A DNA stretch of 64,000 nt. Origin: Stichopus chloronotus (lineage: Eukaryota > Echinodermata > Holothuroidea > Aspidochirotida > Stichopodidae). The notes below the pieces were generated by a model, which was given only the letters and a program-made list of their open reading frames with translations, searched no databases and was not told the origin of the DNA. The translations under genes and the position numbers were made by a program. The stretch covers positions 7,317,506-7,381,505 of the forward strand of contig CM037838.1 in NCBI GenBank assembly GCA_021234535.1, in the 5' to 3' direction. Below, piece by piece: positions 11,248 to 21,691 of the stretch (position 1 is its first letter; every line of letters begins with the position of its first letter).

Positions 11248-11934
11248 TTATAGTTTCGGTCCAAATGTAAACTTTGTTCTCTGTCCGAGGTTAAGTTGTG
11301 AATAGAAGTGTTCGAGATGGTATTTCCTTAGCATATTTTGCACACACTTTATCTCCCTTGCACAGACGAGAATAATAGCGCCACCACCCATTGGTCTGTG
11401 CGTGTGAACGTCGATCAACATGATTCGTTTATCTTTGGTCGGGACGAATACCATGAAGAAGCTGTTACATGTGTACAACAATGCCGCGTATTTGTTCACA
11501 TTTAGCTCAGTGACGTGGTATGCTAATGAGCTTTCATCAGACTGAGGATTAACGATATCCATTGCTGATCTCGTAGGTTGGTCCTCTTCTGGTAGCTATA
11601 ATCCTATCTCTCTGTAAGGAGCGAGGATGCTTTCCATGTCCCACCCGATTGAATAATCATCTTCGGTCACTATGGTAACCGCATTTAATGCTTCAATGGC
11701 GTTGAGGTACTGGTCGTGAGGATATAGCATCAGGTGTGTGGTATTGCCCTGTATGATGCATGTACGGATCACGCTTTCAACATTGGTATGAAGGCACTCA
11801 TCTCGAAGAGAAATTCCCGACTGGTACACATTTAAATAGATGGAGACACCCATGATGATATGGTTGATGGCACACGACATGATCTCTTGTCCTTGTTCTA
11901 AGTAAAAAGGTGGCTCTAGGCTGAATCGCAAACT
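11248..11934 (-). pseudogene. Cysteine-peptidase-like domain relic with an in-frame amber stop
   Basis: One minus-strand frame runs from about 11934 to 11248, broken only by TAG at 11596-11598, between ...PYREIGL and LPEEDQPTRS.... The first part has LEQGQEIMSCAINHIIMG, where a Cys follows Gly-Gln. The second part has KRIMLIDVHTHRPMGGGAII followed by LVCAREIKCVQNML. The order Cys box, D-x-H-x-H with Gly-rich segment, then a hydrophobic strand matches the layout of C76-like/OTU-like deubiquitinating cysteine peptidases found in large repeat-associated genes of marine invertebrates. I recall this as a family layout, not as a database hit. The stop means a dead copy unless it is read through. 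A possible splice acceptor precedes the domain at about 11950. The acidic and basic segments upstream at 12.69-14.77 kb probably belonged to the same gene. Confidence 0.45.
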
Positions 11935-12684
11935 GGTGCAGATCTGGTGGGAAAAGCCAACCTCTCAGCTTGGTCGAACTGGTCCTAATCACAGAAAGGA
12001 AGATATGCGCTTCTCCAGCGAACATCTTTTCTTCCTACAACGAAATAGACAATGAAGATCTTAAGTTGAATGTATCGGTATTGTGCCGTTCACGTCTTCC
12101 CATCATCTCTGTAAATAGTTTTCCACTAATAAGTTAAAGGGGCCGCTTATTAAACTGGTTCACAAAATTCGTGAAATTTTGTCACACCTGTTGATTGTCA
12201 TTCGTATGATGATAAATGGTCACACTAAGACATTTTGAACATCTGACTCACAACTGAAGCAAAACCAAGCTACGAGAGTAACTAACGATTCAAGTCATTT
12301 ATCAAGAATCTGATGCAATGCACATTTTATCATTAGGTTCTAAAACAGGCAACGTATGTCCACAAGGAAAACAAAAATAATTTCTCACATTTTCAGTAAT
12401 TGCGGCAGTAGTTACATGGGTAAGAATGGTAATTAGAAGTATTGGCATAGAATGGTATGCAATGGTTATAACAACCTCTACTCAACAAAGCCCGTTAACA
12501 TGCATCCTGGTGGTAAAAAAGAAACATTCAACAGCTTTGATTGGAACAATGTCTGTGATTTTTGTTCCAATTAAAAGTTCTCTCTAAACTAACGTCAAAG
12601 CTCATAACTTGTTTGACCGTAAAATTCATTCTGATTGTCTAAAGTGGAAGTAAATCAGAAGTAAATAAAAAAGTAAATCAAAAG
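11935..12684. other. No gene supported; gap between peptidase-like domain and acidic segment
   Basis: AT-rich. TTAA followed by AGGGGCCGC occurs at about 12133-12145 and resembles one end of a TTAA-type element, but no partner end was found. The stretch could be an intron of the relic gene. Confidence 0.35.
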
Positions 12685-13316
12685 TAAATCAAAAGAGAAA
12701 TGCCTCTTCCTCGCTGAGATACTGATCTTCTGAGCCATCACTTGGATCTTCCTTCTCTTCAAACTTTTCTTCGCCCCGCTGTTCCTCTGGCTCGTTTTCG
12801 TCACCCTCATGAGCTTCAAGTTTCTGGTCCAATTTTTTCTCCGCCTCTTCATCTGCTGGCTAACTTTGTACGTCAGAGCAGGTCTCCTGGTCTTCTGAAG
12901 TCCTAAAGTCATCAGAGGGTAGCTGGGAGTGGTCATCTTTTTGCGGAGTGAATTCGAAGCATTCGTCCAAGTCACTATCAAACTCACTGTCGCTCTTGTC
13001 GCAATCGTTGGTTGAATTAGCGACATTCACTCTAGTGAGTTCGTTGTAATATGACGGTGAGTATATCGATGGTTTTGGCGGGATGACTTGGGTGGCATTA
13101 ATCATCAAGATATCATCTCGCAGATCAACTTTTACTGGTCTGTAATCAGTCAGTTTGTAAGTGATTCTGTCAGCTTCTCTCGCTTTCTTCGGAGGTGTTG
13201 CATGGATATGCCTTGTGGCTTGGAGAAGGAAATGTCTTGCAGGCATTTGCTTCTGCCGCTTCCGCCGGAATTGTTGGCTGTGGTTTTTGGCTGAGAGAAT
13301 CTACTTCTTGGGTCCC
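12685..13316 (-). pseudogene. Acidic/polar segment of the same relic gene, broken by stops
   Basis: One minus-strand frame reads from about 13300 through ADRITYKLTDYRPVKVDLRD and an acidic part (SDSEFDSDLDECFEFTPQK) to a TAG at 12860-12862. It then continues without another stop through a Glu-rich part (EENEP-like, then EEKFEEKEDPSDGSEDQYLS) to TGA at about 12690. The low-complexity acidic composition kept on both sides of the TAG indicates one former coding region. No domain is recognised. Confidence 0.45.
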
Positions 13317-13905
13317 ATAAAGATATGAATAGCGTTTATGGTGCCTTTTTTGACTGTTTCCAATAACGTTAACAGATCCGGTGTCATCACTTTCAGCGTG
13401 TTCGGTATACTGGTCGATTCAGCAGATGATACCAGACGGATCTGTTGACGGTTGGAGATGATACTGCAACTGAGGATCGGTTGATTTGTGAAGATACAAC
13501 TGGGGCGGTGGATGTTATCGTTTTGGGTGAATTCATCACCACATCACTTCTTTCACTTCTGCTGCTGACAACTGAGGGCGAAATCGATGATCTTGACCGT
13601 TTGCCGCTCGAAGCTACGTTGGTGCCAGATCGAAAGGTCGGTGTCTCATCCGTCGGCTTTGGGGTCCTTGTTGTTTAAGCATTTGTCACTTTTGATGTAT
13701 GTCTCAGGGCAGACTACATTCTTTGGGATGCTCCCGCCAAGGCAGCAAGACAAAGGATTGTATTTTTTGGCTAGACGAGCTAATCGCCTTTGCTTTTTCT
13801 CTTTTCGTTGTTGCTTCTTCTTGTTTCCAGAAGGATGTACACGGTTTTTCTTACTTCGGAAACCCATGTTGGAGAGTGATGTAAGTTTTCTGAAACAATG
13901 AAATC
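13118..13905 (-). pseudogene. Tandemly duplicated N-terminal segment, copy A
   Basis: The minus-strand ATG at 13867 opens MGFRSKKNRVHPSGNKKKQ, then a Lys/Arg-rich tract (QQRKEKKQRRLARLAKK), then a Ser-rich stretch (SGTNVASSGKRSRSSISPS) in a shifted frame. Copy A is about 90% alike copy B at 13989-14760 and is offset by about 860 bp. The different small indels in the two copies (for example CCAGTATACCG against CCATTACCG) put the frames out of register, so both are decayed. The basic tract looks like a nuclear localisation signal (inference). Confidence 0.5.
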
Positions 13906-13988
13906 ATAGCCGACGTACTCTATTGATTTTGCTTTCTCTTTGTAAGATATAGACTGAAGGACATAAACGATGTTTTACAGTAAATTCA

Positions 13989-14760
13989 TCTCGCAGATCA
14001 ACTTTTACTGGTCTGTAATCAGTCAGTTTGTAAGAAATTTTGTCAGCTTCTCTGGCTTTCTTTGGAGGTGTTGGATGTGACTTGGAGAAGCAGACGTCTT
14101 GCAGGGCTTTGCTTCAACCGTTTGTTCCGGAATCTTTGGCTGTGGTTTTAGGCTGAGAGAATCTACTTCTTGGTTCTCATAAAGATATCGATTGCATTAA
14201 TTGTGCCTTTTTTGACTGTTTCCAATAACGTTAACAGATCCGGTGTCATCACTTTCAGCGTGTTCGGTAATGGTCGATTCAGCAGATGATACCAGACGGA
14301 ATATGTTGACGGTTGGAGATAATACTGCAACTGAGGATCGGTTGGTTTGTTAAGATTCAGCTGGGGCGGTGGATATTATCGTTTTGGGTGAAGTCATCAC
14401 CACATCACTTCTTCCACTTCTCCTGCTGACAATTGAGGGCGAAATAGATGATCTTGACGGTTTGCCGCTCGGAGCTACGTTGGTGCCAGATCGAAAGGTC
14501 GTTGTCCATCGGCTTTGGGAGCCTTGTTGGTTGAGCATTTGTCACTTTTGGTGTATGTCTCAGGGCAGACGACATTCTTTGGGATGCTTCCACCGAGGCA
14601 GCAAGACAAAAGATTGGGTTTTTGTCTAAACGAGCTAATCGCCTTTGCTTTTTCTCTTTTCGTTGTTGCTTCTTCTTGTTTCCAGAAGCATGTACACGGT
14701 TTTTCTTAATTCGGAAACCCATGTTGAAGATTGATGTAAGTTTTCTGAAACAATGAAATG
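13989..14760 (-). pseudogene. Tandemly duplicated N-terminal segment, copy B
   Basis: The minus-strand ATG at 14721 opens MGFRIKKNRVHASGNKKKQ and the same Lys/Arg-rich and Ser-rich stretches as copy A, with frameshifts. Both copies end near CTGAAACAATGAAAT (plus-strand reading). The 83 bp between them (13906-13988) are unique. Confidence 0.5.
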
Positions 14761-14917
14761 CCGACATAACCGACTAAGACTTAATTTCTTAATTCATTTA
14801 CATTTTTGTAAAAGGGAAATGGAGACATGTAGTCAATGCTTGATAGTAGTATTACGTTAGAAACATTCCATGGAGTCTTGAGAAGTATGTTACTTTTGCC
14901 CAGGAAATAGCTCTGTT

Positions 14918-14946
14918 GGGGAATAGCTCAGTTGGCTAGCAGGCCT
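14918..14946 (+). repeat. tRNA-like box A head, possible 5'-truncated tRNA-derived SINE
   Basis: GGGGAATAGCTCAGTTGGCT resembles the 5' half of a tRNA with a Pol III box A (TAGCTCAGTTGG). No box B or cloverleaf 3' half follows; a microsatellite begins at once. It is a fragment, not a functional tRNA. Confidence 0.5.
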
Positions 14947-14950
14947 AGAT

Positions 14951-15050
14951 TTAATAATAATAATAATAGGAATAATAATAATAATAATGATAATGATAAT
15001 AATAATAACGATGACGATAGCGGTAGCGGTATCGATAACGATAATGTAAC
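14951..15050 (+). repeat. AAT/GAT/AAC microsatellite
   Basis: About 100 bp of AATAAT, GATAAT, GATGAC and GGTAGC triplets. The plus-strand ORF through it (poly-Asn/Asp, then 70 unremarkable codons) is explained by the repeat. Confidence 0.85.
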
Positions 15051-15829
15051 TAGCCGAACGGGACTAACACACAATTTTTCTCTATCCCGACGTTCGTTGT
15101 ACGACGTAGAATCACAAAACTCGGGAAAAAGGAGACAGAATTACAGGAGATGTCGCTGTCAATCAATGTTCTTTTCTTTTACTTCCAATCAAGATAAATC
15201 TCCGCCGGTGTTGAAACATTGGATTTATCGGTCGTTCGACCTAAAAGCACCAATTTTAAGAGTCAAAATGAATTATATTTAAAATTCATTTCTTTTTATA
15301 CCTCTTCCACACATTTGAATTAAAATACACTCACCACCCACGCCACAACGCACATTTAAATTCTCCCAACTTAAAAACAAAGCAGTGTCTTTCTATCAAA
15401 TTATACTATATCGAAAATAACAATAAACAAGGGCAACGATCCCAAAATACAGTATAATAGATCAAAAGAACAAATTTAAATATCATAACTCTTCTACATA
15501 AACGTGACTTCTGTTAAATTTTAGCACAAATACTAATGAATGAAGGTAACCATTCTAATAATATAATTTATCAAAACAGAAAATAATAAACCCTATAACT
15601 CTGCCGCACCCTTCACCTTGAAAACAAAGTAGTGCCTTTAAGAGAAACATATTGATACCAATTATAGTCTGTCTGCAAACATGTATAACAAAAGGAACAA
15701 CCATAATAACGATTCAAGCGAAGTAAAAGCTGAAAATATATATGCACATGTGCATATATGTAGTAGGAACAATAACTCATCAAACTTTAATAAACAATTA
15801 AAAGAGATAAAATTTTAGATTCTTGACAA
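15051..15829. other. No gene; probable 3' non-coding part of the Gypsy relic
   Basis: Very AT-rich. Two diverged direct copies of a roughly 90-bp stretch start with AAAACAAAG(C/T)AGTG(T/C)CTTT near 15372 and 15620. A 3' LTR matching the sequence next to the primer site at 19.80 kb was looked for and not found. Confidence 0.4.
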
Positions 15830-16235
15830 GGCATCAGCATTTGCATTTTCATCTGATCAAGCCATTTCAGAGGTTGGTGGTCAGTCCTTAAGTCTACCAT
15901 CTAAGTAGGTGTGCAACTTGCTAATGGCTCAAACAATAGCCAAGCATTCTTTCTCAATCGTAGAGTAATTAACCTCATGTCTCTTAAGTTGTCTACTCAA
16001 ATAAAGGACGGGATGATCACATCCATCCTCGACTGTCTGACTGAAGACCGCCCTAATCCTCTCTCAGAGGCATCTGTCTAAAACATAAATGTCTTACTGA
16101 AGTCTGGAATCTGAAGCACAGGTTCCTTTGATAATGCTCCTTTCAGGGTATTAAAAGCTAATTCACGTTCAGCAGTCAAAACAACATTATTGCCTTAGAT
16201 TTTTGAGTAAGATCTGCCAGTGGACATGCAATATC
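15830..16235 (-). pseudogene. Gypsy RNase H domain relic
   Basis: Minus-strand pieces in changing frames read AERELAFNTLKGALSKEPVL then QIPDFSKTF, a TDAS-like box, and DHQPLKWLDQMK, with stops between them. This matches the RT/RNase H connection and the RNase H domain of Ty3/Gypsy elements. It follows the RT fragment directly, in the usual RT-RNase H order. Confidence 0.7.
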
Positions 16236-16238
16236 CCC

Positions 16239-16600
16239 TTACTGTGGAATGAAACGTTTGTAATACCCTGTTATCCCAAGGAAAGATCTTAAATCTTTCT
16301 TTGTAATCGGTCTCGTAAATGATTGAACGGCATCAGTCTTCACCTTTGAGGGTAGGACTTTACCATCACCCACAATATAACCTAGATAGGGCACTTGTTG
16401 CCCTCCAATCAAACACTTACTAGGCCTGACCGTCAAACCTACATTCTGCAGCCGTAATAGCACGAGCCTAACATGAGCCAAGTGTTCCTCACAGGTGTTC
16501 GAAAATATAATTATGTCACCTATATATGCTTTTGCAAATTCTGCGTATCCCTGAAGGACCTGGTCCATCATCCTTTGAAACGTGGCTGAACTATTTTGCG
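16239..16600 (-). pseudogene. Gypsy reverse transcriptase, C-terminal half, with damaged catalytic box
   Basis: The frame reads SATFQRMMDQVLQGYAEF, then AKAYIGDIIIFSNTCEEHL, then PSKCLIGGQQVPYLGYIVG and KKDLRSFLGITGYYKRFIPQ. This is typical Ty3/Gypsy RT from motif B to the thumb. The catalytic Y-x-D-D box reads YIGD, so the first catalytic Asp is lost. The N-terminal half of RT (motifs 1-4) is absent: the sequence passes from truncated integrase straight into RT at about 16600. Confidence 0.85.
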
Positions 16601-17475
16601 AAACATTTGTGTGATATAACTACCTACACTAACTCCTTCATCAAAACTACCACCTTCCCACTGTTTCCTTATTACATCTAATGGGCCCCTACCTGGTCGG
16701 CCATACAGAAGTTCAAAAGGCGAAAACCTAGTTGATTCATGAGGAATCTCACGATGGGCAAATAACAGGTACGGTAACAATTCATCCCATTCATTTTGCT
16801 CACTCTACTTGGCTGTTCTTAACATGTTCCTGAGAGTACCATTAAACTTCTCGACTAACCCATTAGTTTGGTGATGGTATGGAGTTGACTTAATGCGGTC
16901 AGTTTGAAGGGACTCACACAACTACTTCATAAGTCGTGACTTCATAAGTCGTGACATGAAATTTGTGCCTTGATCTGTCAAAATTTCTTTGGGGATACCA
17001 ACCTGAGAGAATAACTGTATCAATTCAGTAGCAATGGTACAACTTTCTTCATTTTTGACTGGAATTGCCTCTGGGTATTTTGTACTGTAGTCACACACCA
17101 CTAAAATGTACCTGTTACCGTTTCGTGTTCTAGGGAGTGGGCCTAAAATGTCAATAGCAATGCGACAGAATGGTATGTTGATGACAGGTAATGATTGTAT
17201 CGGAGCTTTAATATCATATTTCCCTCTCTTGAATTTCTGACAATTTTCACAAGATCGACAAAACTTTGCAACATCTGCATATACCCCTGGCCAGTAGAAA
17301 TTCTTTAGCAACCGTGTTCTGTCCTTTCTACACCCAGGTGACCACCCATCGAAGAGTCATGTGTCATCTGAAAATGTTTAGGCCGGTAATCTGATGGGAC
17401 AACAATCTGATGACAGGTTTTCCACTTATTTTTGCTAGAATTTCTCAGCGCCTCCCATTTCCGATACAAAATCTG
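16601..17475 (-). pseudogene. Gypsy integrase relic (zinc-binding, DDE core, truncated C-terminus)
   Basis: Upstream spacer text (ILYRKWEALRN, then DSSMGGHLGV) leads to LKNFYWPGVYADVAKFCRSC and ENCQKFKRGKYD, the zinc-binding region. The core shows AIDILGPLPRTRNGNRYILV, then ILTDQGTNFMSRLMK, then STPYHHQTNGLVEKFNGTL, so both Asp and the Glu of the DDE triad are visible. A 12-bp tandem duplication repeats SRLMK, and TAG stops follow it and occur again before the LLPYLLFAHREIPHESTRFS segment. The C-terminus ends near GSYITQMFRKI and abuts RT. Confidence 0.85.
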
Positions 17476-17480
17476 ATTCT

Positions 17481-17860
17481 TTAGATAAAAACCACATCTT
17501 TGATGAGAAATTCCTTCCTCTGAAAGAACTCAGTCAAAAATCCATCCAGTGACATGTCATTTCGTTGGTCAATGCTGAGGTTTCTGTCAATAATTCCCTC
17601 GAATGGAACTTCTACCTCTTTGTCCATTACAGATATTCTTTCACTACAACTCTTAATAGTGTCAATTGACTTGGCCTCAAGACTATCAATTTGATTTTCC
17701 TCCTCTTGCCTAATTGCCTTAGACTTACTGCGAGTTACAATGCCCACTGCAATATCGGCCTCTGAGGAGTTTGTATTACATTCATTACCTAGTAGGAAAT
17801 CCACTTATTAAGTCAGGCACCACGCCTACCACCATTCGGCTCGAAAAAGTTGACAAACAC
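17481..17860 (-). pseudogene. Gypsy protease tail and PR-INT spacer
   Basis: DFLLGNECNTN and then VGIVTRSKSKAIRQEEENQ match the end of the retropepsin and the linker usually seen after it in Gypsy elements (LLGND, VTRS). The following acidic spacer (SLDGFLTEFFQRKEFLIKD) is of the kind that precedes integrase. In this element it leads straight to integrase, with no RT in between. Confidence 0.65.
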
Positions 17861-18530
17861 CTCAGCCAAAGGGTATGTTTCTGACATACCAGTGACCCCT
17901 ACAATATTCACATGTTTGCCAGTATATTGCTCTGGTTGAACAAACTTTTTGTGTGAGAGGCTTTAAGCTGCCACAGTGTCTCTCAGTAACACAACATGTA
18001 CAATTAACATACCCTGAGCATTGGTATTCTTTGAATACCTCATTTACGCTCACAATTGCAGGGGGAGCCTTTTGCACATCCTTTTTCTCCTTCAACATAC
18101 CGGTGTCAAAATTGAAGTTATCTTCTGTGGACTGAGAAACTGGTTTGACATTCGCCCCTTTCCCTGCTTGTCTTTTGGGACAATAAGTAGAGATATGACC
18201 GATCTCATGACAAGCAAAGCATTTTCTTGTGTCAAGTTGGGTTTTTGATTTAACCTTGTTATCTTTGCCATTGACGGAGTGGTTATTGACCTCAGTGTAC
18301 CCCTTTTGTGAACTTTGCTTCCATGCTTTCCAACCTCTCCTAGAAAGAACGAATTCATCAGCCCATACTGCAAGTTGCTGGGCTGAAGATGGCTTCCTTT
18401 CTTTATGCCATACAGCCATATCTGAAGGCAGTTGATTAAATACCTGCTCAATCACTGAAAGGTCTTTAACATCTGTGGGGACAGTTTGAACCATCCAATT
18501 ATCCAACAAATTATTTAATTGCGTTCACCC
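17740..18530 (-). pseudogene. Gypsy gag C-terminal part with CCHC zinc knuckle, running into protease
   Basis: The minus-strand frame 18509-17862 shows a gag helical part (LSVIEQVFNQLPSDMAVWHK, then QQLAVWADEFVLSRRGWKAW) and a zinc knuckle CFACHEIGHISTYC (C-x2-C-x4-H-x4-C). After a frameshift near 17990 the retropepsin follows: LLRDTVAA, then HKKFVQPEQYTGKHVNIVGV. The active-site triplet is DTV instead of DTG. Confidence 0.75.
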
Positions 18531-18610
18531 ACTCTTTAAATGATTGCCCCTCCTGCCTAGGATATCTTCGAAATCTTAATTTGTATGCTTCGGCATTTAG
18601 TTAACACTTG

Positions 18611-19111
18611 TCAAGAATTGCCCTTTTTACTGGCATCATAATTACTCAAATCCTCCACAGGGAGCCTACTGTAGGCTTCCTGAGCTTTGCCTACTAGTTG
18701 TGGAACGAGATAAATTCCCCCATATCTTCTTGGAGTACCATGAACTCTCAAAATATCCTCCACAGTCTGTAAAAACGCATCAATATCATCATCTGAAGAC
18801 TGTTTGGGAAGAGTAACCTTTATTTTCTTTGGAGCTAGGCTTTCGGAGCTAGAACTTTGCATACTTCTCCCCATCATATCTAACCTAGTATCCATTTCTA
18901 ACTTCTGTAACTGTATCATGTTGTACATTTCTTTCTCTTTAATTTCTCTATGAATTTCAAGCCTTCTCAATTCAAGCTCGAACCTTTGATCTGGGGAGAC
19001 ACCTGACTCCGCCCCTAATTGCACTAAGCCTTCCCTTATTTCTTCAGATTTATCCCCTGCAGCGGAGGATTCACCTAACCGCATACTAACGTTATCCCCG
19101 TTAGCTTCCAT
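18611..19111 (-). pseudogene. Gypsy gag N-terminal part
   Basis: Starts MEANGDNVSMRLGESSAAGD. A charged coiled-coil-like segment (RFELELRRLEIHREIKEKEM) is followed by KIKVTLPKQSSDDDIDAFLQ and VGKAQEAYSRLPVEDLSNYD, a gag pattern seen in Gypsy elements. It ends at a stop near 18611 in what should be a continuous gag, and the reading resumes in the next entry. Confidence 0.75.
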
Positions 19112-19783
19112 TACAGTAGCCTACCTGTATTCAACTTGATAACGCAATTACGATGTAGTTACACAATAACGTTATGGCCCTGCCTATGACGCACAACCGA
19201 CCTTGGCCTTCCACCGACCACAGCGTCTAGGTCATAACAAATCTTCGTGGGGAACTTCACATAATTTTCTCGGCAGGCCTCTTCACCCAAGCGAATATGA
19301 CCGCTTCACCGACCTTGAACTTTTACCGACCACCGTCTGGTCTACAGCAAATCTTCGTGTTCTTCACGTACAAATTTCTCTCGGCAGGCCCCTTCACCCA
19401 AGTCGAATCCAGCCACAGTCACCGTTAATGCGTTCACGAAGTAAGCTACTACTGGAGGCTGCGTACTGTGTAGTATAGTGTTGTTTCCTTCCATTTGTTG
19501 CACATTCGATCCGTTCAGTTGAAACAAAACGTGCGCACTGAGGTGCGCTCCGTACATGTATCTTCGAACTAATCAAAGAACTAGATACTCTTTAGGACTG
19601 ATTCAACTGGAATTCATGAAAACTAGGACAGAAGTCAACTACGTATGTGAGTGTTTTAAACGTATAAATATCACACACAGCGATTGCTGGACATGAGCAT
19701 GAGTGCAGATAGTTGAAAAGTCTGACTTTGGTGAACTTTTCACCGATGTTTTAGGATTTTGGACTGTACAGCCCTAGATCGTC
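19112..19783 (-). other. Leader region of the Gypsy relic, with a tandem duplication of about 115 bp
   Basis: Two diverged copies, about 19200-19310 and 19311-19425, share ACCGACC, CAAATCTTCGTG, TTCTCTCGGCAGGCC and CTTCACCCAAG (plus-strand reading). The ORFs across it are short and in opposing frames, so no gene is supported. Confidence 0.5.
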
Positions 19784-19801
19784 ATCCCACCGCTGCCACC
19801 A
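19784..19801 (-). promoter_or_regulatory. Retrotransposon primer-binding-site candidate
   Basis: Minus strand reads ...GTTACA then TGGTGGCAGCGGTGGGAT. A TGG just inside an LTR end in CA is the expected primer site, pairing with a tRNA 3' CCA. I cannot name the tRNA. Confidence 0.6.
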
Positions 19802-21529
19802 TGTAACTCAACATGCTATGCAAGAAAACAGTAACTTTTTCAACGTTATTTTAAAAAGAAAAAAGTAATGTGAGTTGTACACTCAAGAAGAATAGAGTAT
19901 TGCATAATTGACTATTTAAAATTTAAGTGAACGTCTCTCAACATTTTTCATACAACTGTACAAGCGTTTGTGTTTCCTCTATTGTAGCTGTAACATATTT
20001 TGCACTTCTATGATAATTCATGGAAAATACATTAGTGAACAAAGGCATGACTGATTCATTGGCAGTCCTTGTAGAACGTCATATTGACCTCGGAAACAGG
20101 CATATCAAGACACTTTTATCTCTCGAGAATGCCATAAGTTTTGGACAAATACAGTAGGTCTTTAACGTGGTTATGTCCATATCAGCCCGACTTCCATATT
20201 TTACAGACTTAGTGACCCTGCATCCAGAAAAGAGCTGGCTTCACTTAGAAGTTCCAGAGTGAAACCCTGAACCTTAATCCGTTGGATCTGTTTGCCTCCG
20301 GTTTGGGGATATGGTTTTTCAAAGTATGCGGAAAATACGCAAAACAAACGATGTGGAGTGCTTCACAGTGCCAATATTTCTTTATTAAGGCCTACATTTA
20401 TTGTCTGTTCATACATACTTGGAAAGAATCCTCAACTCGTATTGGCTCATTTCAGTCAGGTGACCGTGGGTTCATCGCCGGTAACCCAACTTGTTAAACC
20501 ACGGTCAATCACCGGCGGATGAATACAATAAAACTGACGATCGACAGTGTGTTTTCAGTCTGCTGTATCTTGTACAAAACAATGGCTAATACAGTGTTAC
20601 TAGTATCACTATCAGGCCTACACTAGTGAAATAACGTTCGATTTTAAGTTTTTAGTTCTAACGTTACCTAGGTCGCGCCTAGGGCTTACGGCCTGTTCAA
20701 AAGTAAAATGTAAATGTTGGTAAATCTACGTAACAACAGCACAGTACACTGTTAGTGGTAATCCTTCTGACGAAGGGTAGCCTAATCTTACCTAAATACC
20801 AGAATTGTGTCGGGTGAAAGCAGTATATTTTGAACAGCTGGAAAGTTTGATAGCCTACCGGAATTGCTTTCCTTCTTTGTAAAATTCTGTTGAGATGTTC
20901 AAAAACAATTTCCTATGCAATGAAATCGTAAAGAGGACTAAGGACTGCAATGCATCACCATCTTGAAGGGTCTCCATACATCTACCGGATTACCACCGGA
21001 TTTATATTCTTTAATTTCCGAAATTTTGCATAGCCTACTGAGAAGTCTCACACTCACACGAAAATTAGGGTCCGCACATAACAAGTCTTCCACTCTCTGC
21101 TGCTGTTAGGACTGAAATCTCGTAATCTATATTCAATGAATCTGTCACTGTCTTTATCCAAAATCAGTTATCAGGCCCTGTAGCTGTACATACAACGCTC
21201 TGTAACACGCAGTTAGTTACGTACACACTGCACAGTGAATACACGTACACTGACCACAGTGTGCGTGCACACAGTACACTACAAGTGCAAACGAACTAAA
21301 GCGCACGCAAACGAACTATAAAGCACGCGTTGTTCCTTTGTCAATTTCTGTTGTTAATCTTTTTGTCTAAGTGTTACTTTCTGTTTCGCGCACGAATATT
21401 GTTGACATGTTGTAAATTTGTGTACCATTTCTCGGGGTTCCTTTTCAATAAAAATGCGGTTATTTAAAGACCAAATTCCTTTCTCTTTTCATCCATTTTT
21501 ATCAAAATTCCGTTGGTATGTATGAAAAG
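19802..21529. other. 5' LTR of the Gypsy relic (left part) and sequence without a gene
   Basis: The minus-strand LTR must end at 19802, next to the primer site; its other end could not be fixed. No intact ORF is seen. At 20199-20270 there is a segment alike 63930-63990, containing AGTGAAACCCTGA. A plus-strand AATAAA lies near 21449 in sequence that looks like an isolated 3' end, but no gene precedes it. Confidence 0.4.
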
Positions 21530-21691
21530 GGTTAATCAACTTTGGACCTGTGTATTAACTGTAGTATAATGCACTCTCGAGTGTTAATGCTATCGCTGGA
21601 TGCACTCGGGCTGCGCCCTCGTGCATCGCTTGCATTCATCCCCGATCGTGCATTATCCTACAGCTAATACACGGTCCAGCGTTGATTAACC
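21530..21691. mobile_element. Foldback (MITE-like) element, 162 bp
   Basis: The left arm GGTTAATCAAC...TGTATTAACTGTAG..ATAATGCAC is repeated in inverse orientation from 21691 down, with about 85% identity over some 45 bp. The centre holds a further hairpin (GCACTCGGGC / GCCCTCGTGC, about 21603-21625). The whole unit should fold into one long stem. Confidence 0.75.

Larger units (their letters stand above)
15830..19804 (-). mobile_element. Gmr1-like Ty3/Gypsy retrotransposon relic (gag-PR-INT-RT-RNaseH order)
   Basis: Domains on the minus strand run gag, zinc knuckle, protease, integrase, RT (C-terminal half), RNase H. Integrase ahead of RT with Gypsy-type proteins is the arrangement described for Gmr1-like elements. 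The internal part starts with a primer-site-like TGG at 19801. Stops, frameshifts, YIGD in RT and DTV in protease show it is dead. A deletion has removed the INT end and RT start. The 3' LTR was not found. Confidence 0.7.

Noticed and set aside
13445..13901. Plus-strand ORFs opposite the duplicated basic segment
   Set aside because: Shadows of the minus-strand Lys/Arg- and Ser-rich coding-like text; duplicated along with it.
14918..14946. Functional tRNA gene
   Set aside because: Only a box A-like 5' half is present, followed at once by a microsatellite; no anticodon arm, box B or 3' half.
14932..15282. 116-codon ORF starting with poly-Asn
   Set aside because: It begins in a trinucleotide microsatellite and the rest shows no family or splice context.
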